Assembly (NCBI RefSeq): GCF_032813545.1
Contig: NZ_CP136520.1
Span: forward strand, 862,001 to 926,000
From: Nodosilinea sp. E11
GTDB lineage: Bacteria; Cyanobacteriota; Cyanobacteriia; Phormidesmidales; Phormidesmidaceae
DNA length: 64,000 nt
Reading direction: 5' to 3'
Part shown: one piece after another, positions 28,533 to 37,941 of the stretch
How positions within the stretch are numbered: the first letter of the stretch is position 1
Layout: every line of letters starts with the position of its first letter
The notes under the pieces: generated by a model
The model's input: only the letters and a program-made list of their open reading frames with translations
Told to the model about the DNA's origin: nothing
Databases searched by the model: none
Translations under genes and position numbers: made by a program

Positions 28533-29792
28533 ATGATAAAAAAGTTTTTCAAGAAAATCCTTCTCTTTATTCCTTTAGTCAAAAAGTATACTGCCTATAC
28601 TCGCCAAAACAAAAATATACTTGCAGAAAACAAAAGATTACAAGAATTGATTAAAAATTCTAGGAGTCCTGGGCTTTTTGATTCACCAGATGATTTTTTA
28701 ACTGAAAGGCTGTTAGCTCATCCAGCGAAAAATCCACTTCCTTCTGTCAATTTAAGTAGCCAAAAAGCTGTAGATGGACTGAATCGTGCAGTTATTGCAG
28801 ATCGCTTGATAAAGTCTTATCACAAAGCTCTGGAAGATGAAAAATATTCTTTGTTTAGGCAAGAAGGAGAGGATCTGTGGACAGACCTAGTTCGTAATGA
28901 ATTGCCTGAACTAATGGAAACGATCGATCAAAAAGATCCAGAAAAGCTGGGCCACTATTTAATGGAATTTGGTCAATCGTTTGTCTGGTTTGGAGGCATT
29001 ACTACGTGTGTTGATGGCTACAATAGAAACCTTGATCCGCGACAGGTCGCGTTAACCTATTGGGACAAGCTTGTCTGCTTAGCTGAATGTTTAGGTGTTG
29101 TACAGTTTGAGAACCCTGAGAATGGCCCTTGGGGTGATATTTTGCATTTCAACATGGATGAGCTGCTATACGGAATTGAACAAGAAATTGGCATAGATAT
29201 ATCTTTACCTTTAGGGATTATATACACTGATGGATTGAAAATTGGCGATAGACTTTTTCACTACAGGCATATCAATTCTCTGTATAGTGCAATAAGGATT
29301 GCCAGGTTGAACTGCCATGGCGATGCCGTCTGCGAGTTTGGTGGTGGACTTGGTATGACTGCTGTCTATGCGAGAAGACTAGGGTTTGTAGATTACACAA
29401 TTTTTGATTTGCCGATAACTTGCCTGCTAGCTGGTCATTACCTTATGCACGCAGTTGGCGAAGCCTCTGTATGTCTCTATGGTGAGACAGCTACAGAGGG
29501 CTCTATAAAAGTTCTCCCTTATTGGGAATGTGCCGTCATGCCTGACAACAGTTTTGGCTTGACTGTTAATCAAGATAGTTTTCCAGAGATATCAGATAAT
29601 CTTATCAGTCAATATCTTTTGCATATAAAAAGGTCGACAAAAAATTACTTCCTCAGTATTAACCATGAATGTTTTTATCCACGTACGGTAAGAAAATTTA
29701 CTAAGGATTCTGGTGGCTACGAGCCAGTCTATCGTTCTAAATGCTGGGTACGTGAAGGATATCTAGAAGAGGTTTTTCGAATTTCAAAGTAG
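28533..29792 (+). CDS. Putative sugar O-methyltransferase
   Basis: A 419-aa protein. A long N-terminal helical part (residues 1-220) precedes a Rossmann-like segment with motif I CEFGGGLGMTAVYARRLG (about 270-287) followed by DYTIFDLP. This resembles the putative sugar O-methyltransferase family found in surface glycan loci. ATG 28533 has AGGTG about 6 nt upstream and is preferred to TTG 28491. Codon use is notably more AT-rich than in the flanking chromosome, suggesting transfer. The acceptor is unknown. Confidence 0.65.
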   Translation: MIKKFFKKILLFIPLVKKYTAYTRQNKNILAENKRLQELIKNSRSPGLFDSPDDFLTERLLAHPAKNPLPSVNLSSQKAVDGLNRAVIADRLIKSYHKALEDEKYSLFRQEGEDLWTDLVRNELPELMETIDQKDPEKLGHYLMEFGQSFVWFGGITTCVDGYNRNLDPRQVALTYWDKLVCLAECLGVVQFENPENGPWGDILHFNMDELLYGIEQEIGIDISLPLGIIYTDGLKIGDRLFHYRHINSLYSAIRIARLNCHGDAVCEFGGGLGMTAVYARRLGFVDYTIFDLPITCLLAGHYLMHAVGEASVCLYGETATEGSIKVLPYWECAVMPDNSFGLTVNQDSFPEISDNLISQYLLHIKRSTKNYFLSINHECFYPRTVRKFTKDSGGYEPVYRSKCWVREGYLEEVFRISK

Positions 29793-29967
29793 GTGATCGG
29801 CAATCAAAAAATCTTCTGACATTTAATTGGCAACGTAGTTCGCTAGGTTAACACAAAAGATTTATGTATATACGTAATTCGCAGACATAAACTTTATGTT
29901 GGCTTCCTATTGCTTTGTAAAATGGCTAGTTGTTGACAGTTAGAGTTTTGGAGTCAATTTCCTATTT

Positions 29968-30516
29968 ATGAAAGTAAAACCAACGCCCCTGTCTGATGTG
30001 CACCTTTTAGAACCACGAGTTTTTCAAGACCAACGTGGCTTTTTCATGGAGAGCTTCAATCAAGCTAATTTTTGTCATGAACTAAAGTTAGATGTTACTT
30101 TTGTGCAAGACAATCACTCTTGCTCAGGACAGTCAGTGCTTAGGGGGTTGCATTATCAGATTCAACAGCCCCAAGGTAAGTTAGTACGGGTGTTAGCGGG
30201 AGCAATTTTTGATGTCGCTGTTGATATTCGCCGTCAATCTCCTACCTTTGGTCAATGGGTAGGCTACACTCTGAGCGCTCAAAACTTTCATCAACTTTGG
30301 GTACCGGCTGGTTTTGCCCATGGTTTTTTGGTGTTATCGGAGGTGGCGGAAGTACTCTACAAGGCTACGGACTATTATGCTCCTGACTATGAGCGCTGCA
30401 TTCTTTGGAATGACTCTGATTTAGGTATTGATTGGCCGCTGGATGGGAAAGTGCCTATTTTATCTGAGAAGGATCAAGCTGGTCATCGGCTCAAAGACGC
30501 TGAGGTTTATGCTTAG
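29968..30516 (+). CDS. rfbC: dTDP-4-dehydrorhamnose 3,5-epimerase
   Basis: A 182-aa cupin enzyme for the third step of dTDP-L-rhamnose synthesis. It converts dTDP-4-keto-6-deoxyglucose to the L-lyxo form. The family signature VLRGLHYQ (catalytic His near residue 61), DVAVDIRRQSPTFG (Asp) and WVPAGFAHGF are present. It is first in the rfbC-rfbD-rfbA-GT2 operon, with rfbD starting 3 nt after its stop. It starts at ATG 29968. Confidence 0.95.
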   Translation: MKVKPTPLSDVHLLEPRVFQDQRGFFMESFNQANFCHELKLDVTFVQDNHSCSGQSVLRGLHYQIQQPQGKLVRVLAGAIFDVAVDIRRQSPTFGQWVGYTLSAQNFHQLWVPAGFAHGFLVLSEVAEVLYKATDYYAPDYERCILWNDSDLGIDWPLDGKVPILSEKDQAGHRLKDAEVYA

Positions 30517-30518
30517 CC

Positions 30519-31409
30519 ATGAAAATTTTGCTTATAGGGGCCGGAGGACAGGTTGGACAAGAGCTAGAGCAACTTTTGGCTCATGATCGAGTGATTGAGT
30601 TGCTGGCTTGCGATCGCACCTCCCTCGACCTCACCCAACCCCAAGCCATAGCGGACCAAGTGGCAGCCTTTCGGCCTCAGGTGATTGTCAATGCGGCCGC
30701 CTACACGGCGGTAGATAAAGCCGAAGCTGAGCCCGACTTAGCCCAGGCTATCAACGCTCTGGCTCCGGGTGCTTTGGCCCAGGCGGCGACCCAAGTGGGT
30801 GCTAGCCTCGTGCATATCTCTACAGACTATGTGTTTGACGGTATCCAGTCGGTGCCTTACCAGGAAGATAGCCCCTGTAACCCCTTAGGAGTCTATGGCG
30901 ATACCAAGCGAGCAGGGGAGGTAGCGGTGATGGCAGCGTGCGATCGCCACATCATTCTCCGCACCGCCTGGGTCTATGGAGCCAAGGGCAAGGGAAACTT
31001 TGCCAAAACCATTCTGCGGCTGGCCCAAGAGCGAGACCGCCTGCGGGTAGTCTATGACCAGATTGGAACACCCACCTGGGCCTACGACATTGCTCGCGCC
31101 ATTGTGGCGCTACTGCCCCAGCTCGGGCCAGAGACCTACGGTACCTACCACTTCACCAACAGCGGTGTGGCCAGCTGGTACGATTTTGCAGTTGCCATTG
31201 TGGAAGAGGCCCAAGTCTTAGGTCTGCCCCTCACCTTAGAGGAGGTTGAGCCAATTACCACCGCTGACTACCCGACCCCGGCCCGTCGCCCAGCCTACTC
31301 GGTGCTGAGCGGCGAGAAAATTGCCGGTATGCTGGGCACAACGCCGCCCCACTGGCGTCAGTCTCTACGTCAAATGCTGTCAGAACTCTACGGCTCGATG
31401 CCATCCTAA
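30519..31409 (+). CDS. rfbD: dTDP-4-dehydrorhamnose reductase
   Basis: A 296-aa short-chain dehydrogenase that catalyses the last step to dTDP-L-rhamnose using NAD(P)H. The GAGGQVG cofactor loop (residues 7-13), STDYVFDG and the catalytic YGDTK (YxxxK) are present. It is translated from ATG 30519, directly after rfbC. GC content rises here to the chromosomal level, unlike the preceding AT-rich genes. Confidence 0.95.
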   Translation: MKILLIGAGGQVGQELEQLLAHDRVIELLACDRTSLDLTQPQAIADQVAAFRPQVIVNAAAYTAVDKAEAEPDLAQAINALAPGALAQAATQVGASLVHISTDYVFDGIQSVPYQEDSPCNPLGVYGDTKRAGEVAVMAACDRHIILRTAWVYGAKGKGNFAKTILRLAQERDRLRVVYDQIGTPTWAYDIARAIVALLPQLGPETYGTYHFTNSGVASWYDFAVAIVEEAQVLGLPLTLEEVEPITTADYPTPARRPAYSVLSGEKIAGMLGTTPPHWRQSLRQMLSELYGSMPS

Positions 31410-31415
31410 ACCGTT

Positions 31416-32492
31416 ATGAAAGCACTTGTTTTATCGGGAGGCAAAGGCACGCGGCTGCGCCCCTTGACCCACACTGGCGCTAAGCAGTTGGTGCCAGTGG
31501 CCAACAAGCCAATTCTCTGGTACGGCATTGAAAGCATTGTGGCGGCTGGCATCACGGATATTGGCATCATCATCAACCCAGAGACGGGGGCTGAAATTCA
31601 GGCAAAAACTGGAAACGGAGAGCGCTTTGGGGCCAACCTAACCTACATTCTCCAGGCAGAGCCGGCGGGTCTGGCCCATGCGGTTAAGGTGGCCCAGCCC
31701 TTTTTGCAAGACTCTCCCTTTGTCATGTACCTAGGCGATAACCTAATTCAAGATGGGTTAGAGAGCTTCTTGCAGCAATTCCACGACAACGGCTCCGACG
31801 CCTTGATCATGCTGAAATCTGTCGCTAACCCCACGGCTTTTGGGGTCGCTAAGGTCTCAGCCGAGGGCCAGGTGATGGAGCTGATCGAAAAGCCCCAGAT
31901 TCCTCCTTCAAACTTGGCGTTGGTGGGGGTTTATGTGTTTGCCGCCACGATTCACGAGGCCATAGCCCAAATCTTGCCCTCGGCACGGGGGGAGCTAGAA
32001 ATTACCGATGCCATTCAAACGCTGATCGAGGCTGGTAAGCGGGTCGATGCCCGGCAGCTCAGCGGCTGGTGGCTCGATACCGGCAAAAAAGACGACCTGC
32101 TCGAAGCTAACCGTATTATTCTTGACGATTGCTCAGCCACTGCTATTAAAGGCGATATCGATGACCAGAGCCAGATTTTAGGGCGAGTCAGCATTGGCAC
32201 TGGGTCGCGTATTCTCAACTGCACCATTCGGGGGCCAGTGGTGATTGGCCAAGATTGCCACCTAGAGAATTGCTTCATCGGCCCCTACAGCAGCATTGCC
32301 GACCGAGTCAAACTGGTGGAAGCTGACCTTGAGCACAGCGTAGTGCTAGCCGATGCCCAGGTGGTAGGAGTACACCAGCGTATTGTCGATAGCCTGATTG
32401 GGCAACGAGTCCACATTAGAGAGGCACCCCGTCGCCCCAAGGCCTTACGGTTTATGCTCGGTGACGACAGCCAGGTTGAGCTGACGCCGTGA
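31416..32492 (+). CDS. rfbA: Glucose-1-phosphate thymidylyltransferase, long form
   Basis: A 358-aa nucleotidyltransferase that makes dTDP-glucose, the first step to dTDP-rhamnose. The signature LSGGKGTRLRPLT (residues 6-18), K of LIEKPQIP and YLGDN are visible. Unlike the about 290-residue RmlA, it has a C-terminal left-handed beta-helix (about 245-350, hexapeptide-like repeats), as in the long RmlA/StrD group. Its TGA shares its last base with the next gene's ATG (TGATG). Confidence 0.93.
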   Translation: MKALVLSGGKGTRLRPLTHTGAKQLVPVANKPILWYGIESIVAAGITDIGIIINPETGAEIQAKTGNGERFGANLTYILQAEPAGLAHAVKVAQPFLQDSPFVMYLGDNLIQDGLESFLQQFHDNGSDALIMLKSVANPTAFGVAKVSAEGQVMELIEKPQIPPSNLALVGVYVFAATIHEAIAQILPSARGELEITDAIQTLIEAGKRVDARQLSGWWLDTGKKDDLLEANRIILDDCSATAIKGDIDDQSQILGRVSIGTGSRILNCTIRGPVVIGQDCHLENCFIGPYSSIADRVKLVEADLEHSVVLADAQVVGVHQRIVDSLIGQRVHIREAPRRPKALRFMLGDDSQVELTP

Positions 32493-33367
32493 TGGGGGCA
32501 GAACAGCCTAGCCCCAAGGTGGCCCTAGTGGTGCCAACCCACAACCGCAAAGCTAAAACCCTGCGGTTTCTGACCCAGATAGCCGATCAAACCTATGGGG
32601 CCTTGCAGGTGATCGTTGTCGATGCTGGCTCTAGGGATGGCACTCCTGAGGCTGTGAACCAGCAGTTTCCTCTAACAGTAGTGTTGCCGGTTAACGCGCA
32701 AAATTTCTGGGCGGGGGCGACCAATGCCGGGGTGAGCTACGCCCTTAAGGCTGGGTGTGACTATGTGCTCACCATCAATGACGATGCGGTGGTGCAGCCT
32801 GACCATGTGGAGCGTTTGGTCAACTTGGCCGAGCACCTCCGGATCCGCATTTTGGGCAATCAGATCAACTACCTGGCCGATCGCGATCGCATCTGGTCGC
32901 TAGGCACCTACACCGCCTGGGGCACCCAAGATTTTCTGCGGTTGGCCCACAGCGATGCATCCCAGCGTGACCTAGCGCCCGAGGTGGCTGAGGCCACAGT
33001 GATTACCGTCGATGCCTTACCCGGCAACGGGGTGCTGATTCACCACAGTGTTTATCGCCAAATCGGTCTCTACAACGCGATTTTCTTACCCCACTACCAC
33101 GCCGACTCAGAACTGGTAATGCGGGCCGTAGGCCAGGGTATAAGCGCCTACGTCACCCCTCAGGTGGTGCTCTACAACGACTTTTCAGCCGCGCAGAAAC
33201 AACTGTCTCTAGGCAGCGTGAGGGGGCTAGCCTATGCCCTGGGCCATAAAAAATCGCACCTCTACCTGCCTGCCCTGCTGTACATTTTTTGCCGCTACTG
33301 CCCGCTACGGCAAAAGGGGCGCACCCTCAAGGCTTTGGGGCAGCGGTTTGGGCAGATGCGGCGGTAA
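32492..33367 (+). CDS. GT2 family glycosyltransferase
   Basis: A 291-aa GT2 enzyme with ALVVPTHNRKAKT at the N-terminus, DAGSRDGT and metal-binding TINDDAVV. The ATG at 32492 overlaps the rfbA stop by one base, so translation is coupled; a GTG one codon earlier is possible. It is the last gene of the rfbCDA operon. Its 3' end overlaps that of the convergent glycosyltransferase gene by 41 bp. Confidence 0.82.
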   Translation: MGAEQPSPKVALVVPTHNRKAKTLRFLTQIADQTYGALQVIVVDAGSRDGTPEAVNQQFPLTVVLPVNAQNFWAGATNAGVSYALKAGCDYVLTINDDAVVQPDHVERLVNLAEHLRIRILGNQINYLADRDRIWSLGTYTAWGTQDFLRLAHSDASQRDLAPEVAEATVITVDALPGNGVLIHHSVYRQIGLYNAIFLPHYHADSELVMRAVGQGISAYVTPQVVLYNDFSAAQKQLSLGSVRGLAYALGHKKSHLYLPALLYIFCRYCPLRQKGRTLKALGQRFGQMRR

Positions 33368-34274
33368 AGCTAGTCTGCGGGTGGTAGGGCGCAGAGATCT
33401 GGCGCAGCCGCCGCCAGCGCCACCGCAGGTAATCGAGCAGGCCCAGCCAGCGCCCCTGGGCCATAGCCGGACGGGTGACACAAAAGGTCAGAGGCCGCAG
33501 GGCAGTGTAGATCAGGTTGAGCCCCAGGGCCAGAGGGGTGGCGTGACGCTCTAAAAAGTAGAGCTTGCTAAAGGTGGCGTGCTGAAACTTAGCCCTGGGG
33601 TTGCGGTGGGTAATCGCTGACACCTGGTGATCGACCAGCACCGCCTGGGTCACCCGTAGGCAATAGCCCTGGCGGTAGTACCGCTCAGAAATATCGGCAT
33701 CTTCGTAATCTAAAAAATACTGGAGATCAAACTGAGGGCAGTGGTCAAACACCGCCAGGTTAAAAATCATGCTGCACCCCGAGATCCAGCGGGTAGGATG
33801 GGTCGCCACCGGGCTGGGGGTACAGTCGACATGGGCAAAGCGGTGTTTGAGGGTGCCCAGCCACGGGTTAAAGGTGCCCTGGCTAAACCACAGCTGGCCC
33901 TCTAAATCGCGAATGCGGGTGCCCAATAGCGCGATCGCACTCGCTTGCCTAAAGCACTCGCGGACATAGTCGATGGCGTTGGGGGTGAGGCGGGCATCGG
34001 GGTTGAGCAGCCAGGCTAGGGCGTTGGAGTCTTGGCTGTAGACATAGTCTAGGCCGAGATTGCAGCCCCCGCCAAACCCCAAATTATGCTCAGCCTCTAA
34101 CACCGTCACCCCCTCTAGACTAGCCAGGGCCGCCGTCGCAGTATCGGTTGGTGAATTGTTGACCACAATGAACCGATAGTCTGTAGCCCCGAGGCTCGCA
34201 GTGGCGGCAATCAGGTCTCGAATAAAATCGCTGCAATGGTAATTGATGGTGATAAAGTAAATCGCCGCAGTCAT
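33327..34274 (-). CDS. GT2 family glycosyltransferase, rhamnosyltransferase-like
   Basis: A 315-aa GT2 enzyme. It has the start ITINYHCSDFIRDL, VVNNSPTD, NLGFGGGCN, and metal-binding LLNPDARLT, typical of dTDP-rhamnosyltransferases. ATG 34274 is chosen because GT2 sequences begin right after it; an upstream start at 34322 would run into the rfbB gene. It diverges from rfbB (22 bp between start codons) and converges with the preceding gene. Confidence 0.82.
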   Translation of the reverse strand: MTAAIYFITINYHCSDFIRDLIAATASLGATDYRFIVVNNSPTDTATAALASLEGVTVLEAEHNLGFGGGCNLGLDYVYSQDSNALAWLLNPDARLTPNAIDYVRECFRQASAIALLGTRIRDLEGQLWFSQGTFNPWLGTLKHRFAHVDCTPSPVATHPTRWISGCSMIFNLAVFDHCPQFDLQYFLDYEDADISERYYRQGYCLRVTQAVLVDHQVSAITHRNPRAKFQHATFSKLYFLERHATPLALGLNLIYTALRPLTFCVTRPAMAQGRWLGLLDYLRWRWRRLRQISAPYHPQTSFTAASAQTAAPKP

Positions 34275-34296
34275 AGTCTTTACCGGAGGGATCACA

Positions 34297-35367
34297 ATGG
34301 CGCTAAATCGACTGCTCGTCACCGGGGCCGCAGGGTTTATCGGGTCAAACTTCGCCCACTATTGGCACCGTCACTATCCCCAGAGTCGGTTGATCATCTT
34401 AGATGCCCTCACCTACGCAGGTAACCGGGCTAATCTGACCGACCTGCTAGCGCACCCCCAGGTCGATTTAGTGGAGGGCAATATCTGCGATCGCACCCTC
34501 GTCGCCCGCCTGCTAAAAGAATACGCCATCGACACCTTAGTTCACTTCGCCGCCGAGTCCCACGTCGATCGCTCGATTTTAGGGCCAGAGGCCTTTGTGC
34601 AGACCAACGTGGTCGGCACCTTCACTCTGCTGGAGGCATTTCGCACCCACTGGCAAGACCAGGGCAAGCCTGAGCAGCTGAGATTTTTGCACGTCTCTAC
34701 CGATGAAGTCTACGGCAGCCTCGGCCCCAACGACCCGGCCTTTAGCGAAACCACCCCCTACGCCCCCAATAGCCCCTACTCGGCGTCTAAAGCCGGCAGC
34801 GATCACCTAGCGCGGGCCTACTACCACACCTACGGTCTACCCACCCTGATCACCAACTGCTCCAACAACTATGGCCCTTACCACTTTCCCGAAAAGCTGA
34901 TCCCGCTGATGTGTGTGAATATGCTGCTGGGCAAACCCCTGCCGATCTACGGCGACGGGCAAAACATTCGCGACTGGCTGTTTGTCGAAGACCACTGTAG
35001 CGCCCTAGACGCAGTGCTGCGGGGTGCGGCTCCAGGGGAAACCTACAACATCGGCGGTGAGGCCGAGGTCAAAAATATTGACCTAGTCAACCTGCTCTGC
35101 GACCTAATGAACGACCTAGCTCCAGACCTCCCCATTCGCCCGACCCAGGAGTTGATTACCTATGTTACTGACCGCCCCGGCCACGACCGTCGCTACGCTA
35201 TGGATATCAGCAAAATCCAAGCCGATTTGGGCTGGCAACCCAGCGTTACCCTAGAAGATGGGCTCAAAAAAACCGTTACCTGGTACTTAGAGCATCGCGA
35301 TTGGTGGATGCCCCTACTCTCAGAAGAGTATCAGCACTATTACAAACAAATTTATGAATATCCATAA
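34297..35367 (+). CDS. rfbB: dTDP-glucose 4,6-dehydratase
   Basis: A 356-aa extended short-chain dehydrogenase that makes dTDP-4-keto-6-deoxyglucose, step two of dTDP-rhamnose synthesis. GAAGFIGSNF (residues 9-18), STDEVYG, YSASKAGSDH (YxxxK) and NNYGPYHFPEKLIP are all present. A strong ribosome binding site GGAGGG (34285-34290) lies 6 nt before ATG 34297. It is separated from rfbC-rfbD-rfbA by two convergent glycosyltransferases, but completes the pathway. Confidence 0.96.
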   Translation: MALNRLLVTGAAGFIGSNFAHYWHRHYPQSRLIILDALTYAGNRANLTDLLAHPQVDLVEGNICDRTLVARLLKEYAIDTLVHFAAESHVDRSILGPEAFVQTNVVGTFTLLEAFRTHWQDQGKPEQLRFLHVSTDEVYGSLGPNDPAFSETTPYAPNSPYSASKAGSDHLARAYYHTYGLPTLITNCSNNYGPYHFPEKLIPLMCVNMLLGKPLPIYGDGQNIRDWLFVEDHCSALDAVLRGAAPGETYNIGGEAEVKNIDLVNLLCDLMNDLAPDLPIRPTQELITYVTDRPGHDRRYAMDISKIQADLGWQPSVTLEDGLKKTVTWYLEHRDWWMPLLSEEYQHYYKQIYEYP

Positions 35368-35570
35368 ACTCTGCTAAAACATTTCGACCCAAGCTTGGTT
35401 AGTTCTAAAACAGGTAGACAGAATGAATGACACAAAAGACCCACCCAAATACATTTCATCGGCTTTAAGCGCCTAGTCTTTTTAAGACCGATGCCATAGG
35501 ATTCTCATTTAGGCTAAGAGGCGAATCAGGCGAAATCAAACGAAATTGGAAACGTGAAGTCGGTAGGGTT

Positions 35571-36575
35571 ATGAAATATTTTCCAGTTTTTCTGTCTATA
35601 GTCTTTGTCGTGCGGAATCAAGCACTAGAAATCGTAGACCTAACAGAGCAACTGACCGCTGCCATAGCGCCGATCGTAAGTGATTATGAACTTATCATCA
35701 TCGATAATGCATCAGAGGATGATTCCATTGAGATTCTCAAGCAAGTTACTAAAGAGCACGGCTTTCCTAATCTTCAAGTTTATGCCTTAACAAAAGGAGT
35801 TGACGCCGATACAGCTTCCTGGGTAGGGCTTGAAAATGCGCTAGGAGATTTTGTCGCAGTCATCGAACCCCTAGTAGACGACATCTACTTTCTTCCCACC
35901 ATGTTAGAACGGGCAATGAGCGGAGCGGACGTAGTATTTGCCATGAATAAGCAGCGCCCAAAACAAAGCATGGCGTATCGGAGCTGTTTTTGGTTTTTCA
36001 GAAAAACATACAAACTATTCAACGGCATCGACATGATGTCAGAAGCGCCGCGCTTTCGTTTACTGAGCAAACGGGTCATAAATTTTGTGCTACAACACCC
36101 GGCCCCGGCGCTATCTTATCGCTATCTTCCTGCAACAGCCGGGTTCTCTAAGGTCAATTTAGCCTACAGCAGTAGACCTCAATCTACCCAAAAGAAAAAA
36201 CTTAGAGAAAATATCGATCTTGGCATGCGATTGATGGTAGCTACAACCTACTGGCCCATGAGGCTGGTGACATCGCTATCACTGTTTGGCGCATTTTCAA
36301 ATGTAGTGTATTCGATTTATGTTATTGCGATCGCGCTCAGCAAGCCAGATGTAGCACCCGGCTGGACCACCTTGTCATTGCAGCAGTCAGGCATGTTTTT
36401 CTTGATTTCACTGGTCTTAGCCATGCTCAGTGAATACATTCTCCATATGTCTCGACTTAGCAATGAAGGTCCTCCATATCATGTTGCTCAAGAGTTTACT
36501 AGCGCCGTGATAACTCGACACCAAAAATTAAACCTTGAAGAAGCCGAAACCAGTAAGCGTCACTTAGCTGATTAA
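35571..36575 (+). CDS. Polyprenyl-phosphate GT2 (DPM1/GtrB-like) with two membrane segments
   Basis: A 334-aa membrane GT2. The GT-A domain (about residues 1-220) begins SIVFVVRNQALE and has IIIDNASEDDS; the metal region is VIEPLVDD, weaker than the usual DxD. Two membrane segments follow (about 233-260 and 275-300). This layout is that of enzymes that load a sugar onto undecaprenyl or dolichyl phosphate. It starts at ATG 35571 and leads a set of genes of the same orientation running to 40755. Confidence 0.78.
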   Translation: MKYFPVFLSIVFVVRNQALEIVDLTEQLTAAIAPIVSDYELIIIDNASEDDSIEILKQVTKEHGFPNLQVYALTKGVDADTASWVGLENALGDFVAVIEPLVDDIYFLPTMLERAMSGADVVFAMNKQRPKQSMAYRSCFWFFRKTYKLFNGIDMMSEAPRFRLLSKRVINFVLQHPAPALSYRYLPATAGFSKVNLAYSSRPQSTQKKKLRENIDLGMRLMVATTYWPMRLVTSLSLFGAFSNVVYSIYVIAIALSKPDVAPGWTTLSLQQSGMFFLISLVLAMLSEYILHMSRLSNEGPPYHVAQEFTSAVITRHQKLNLEEAETSKRHLAD

Positions 36576-36612
36576 TTTACTATCGCTGATTAGTTGATCT
36601 ATATATCAATAT

Positions 36613-37731
36613 ATGTACGACGCCATTGTAATCGGTGGGGGTTTTTATGGAACCGTTATCGCCAACTACCTGATGACAAAGTCTGACTTTTCAAAGGTCT
36701 TACTAATCGAGCAGCAGTCAACTATCCTCTCGCGGGCTTCCTACAACAATCAGGCACGTATTCACAATGGCTACCATTATCCCCGCAGCTTCACCACAGC
36801 TTGTCGTAGTCAAATTAATCTGCCCCAGTTCTTGCACGATTATCCAAAAGCCGCCATTCGCAATTTCACCAAGCTCTATGCAATCGCTCGCCGCAACTCA
36901 AATGTCACAGCAAAGCAGTTTGTTCGCTTTTGTCGCGATATTGGTGCCTATGTTGAGCCAGCACCTCAAAACCTCCGACTATTATTTGAACCTCGCCTTA
37001 TTGAGCAGGTTTTTTTAGTCGAAGAATACGCCTTTGATGCCAGCGTATTAAAAGAGCATCTTGAAAAAACGCTAAAAAATCTAGGAGTAGAATTAAAATT
37101 AGAAACTCGGGTAAGCCAAATTCGTATTGGTAACCCGGGTTTAACGGTTGAGTGTGCCCAGTCAGGTCAATCCCCTGAAATCCTCTCTGCCCGGTATGTA
37201 TTCAATTGCACTTATAGTGGCTTAAATCAGATCGGTGGCGATTTTGTAGGAACACAAACGCGGCTAAAGCATGAGATTGCCGAAATAGCTTTGGTCAAAC
37301 CCCCTAGTGGACTGGCCAACTTAGGGATTACCGTAATGGATGGCTCTTTTTTCTCTTTAATGCCTTTCCCTCACCGCAAGCTTCATTCCCTCACTCATGT
37401 TCGGTACACCCCTCACCTGCACTGGCTTGACAAACCTGGAATTGATCCCTATCAGCAGCTCAATGAGTACAAACAAACTACTCGGGTAGACCGAATCATT
37501 CGGGATGTATCACGATATTTACCAGCAATTCGCGATGTAGATTATGTAGACTCTTTGTTTGAAATTAAAACTGTACTGATCAAAAATGAGGGCGACGACG
37601 GACGCCCCATCTTGTTTGAGCAACACAAAGATTTACCAGGTTGCTATTCCATCCTAGGTGGAAAATTAGATAATATATATGACTGCTTGATCAGGCTGGA
37701 AACAGAAATTTCTAAGGATGCTGACAAGTAA
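36613..37731 (+). CDS. FAD-dependent oxidoreductase (DAO-like)
   Basis: A 372-aa flavoenzyme. The FAD-binding loop IVIGGGFYG is at residues 6-14, LLIEQQ ends the second strand, and an internal HNGYHYPRS resembles the DAO substrate face. A C-terminal GGKLDNIYD fits the second dinucleotide contact. It is 37 bp after the GT2 gene. In a glycan locus it may oxidise a sugar or amino sugar; the substrate is unknown. Confidence 0.75.
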   Translation: MYDAIVIGGGFYGTVIANYLMTKSDFSKVLLIEQQSTILSRASYNNQARIHNGYHYPRSFTTACRSQINLPQFLHDYPKAAIRNFTKLYAIARRNSNVTAKQFVRFCRDIGAYVEPAPQNLRLLFEPRLIEQVFLVEEYAFDASVLKEHLEKTLKNLGVELKLETRVSQIRIGNPGLTVECAQSGQSPEILSARYVFNCTYSGLNQIGGDFVGTQTRLKHEIAEIALVKPPSGLANLGITVMDGSFFSLMPFPHRKLHSLTHVRYTPHLHWLDKPGIDPYQQLNEYKQTTRVDRIIRDVSRYLPAIRDVDYVDSLFEIKTVLIKNEGDDGRPILFEQHKDLPGCYSILGGKLDNIYDCLIRLETEISKDADK

Positions 37732-37941
37732 ACAAAACCATTAACTTAGTCAGCAGTTATACTTTTGAATTGTTAGCCTTGCAGACAAGCAGCCAGAAAA
37801 TTAATAACTAGTTACTATAGATTTTTTTAGCTGTTCAAGTATTCTATCAAGCAATTTTTGGAGCAAGCATGCAATCACCATACTAATATCTTTAATGTAG
37901 TTTTATTTGCAAACGAGCTAAATTTTTCAGGAGAAATTTTC

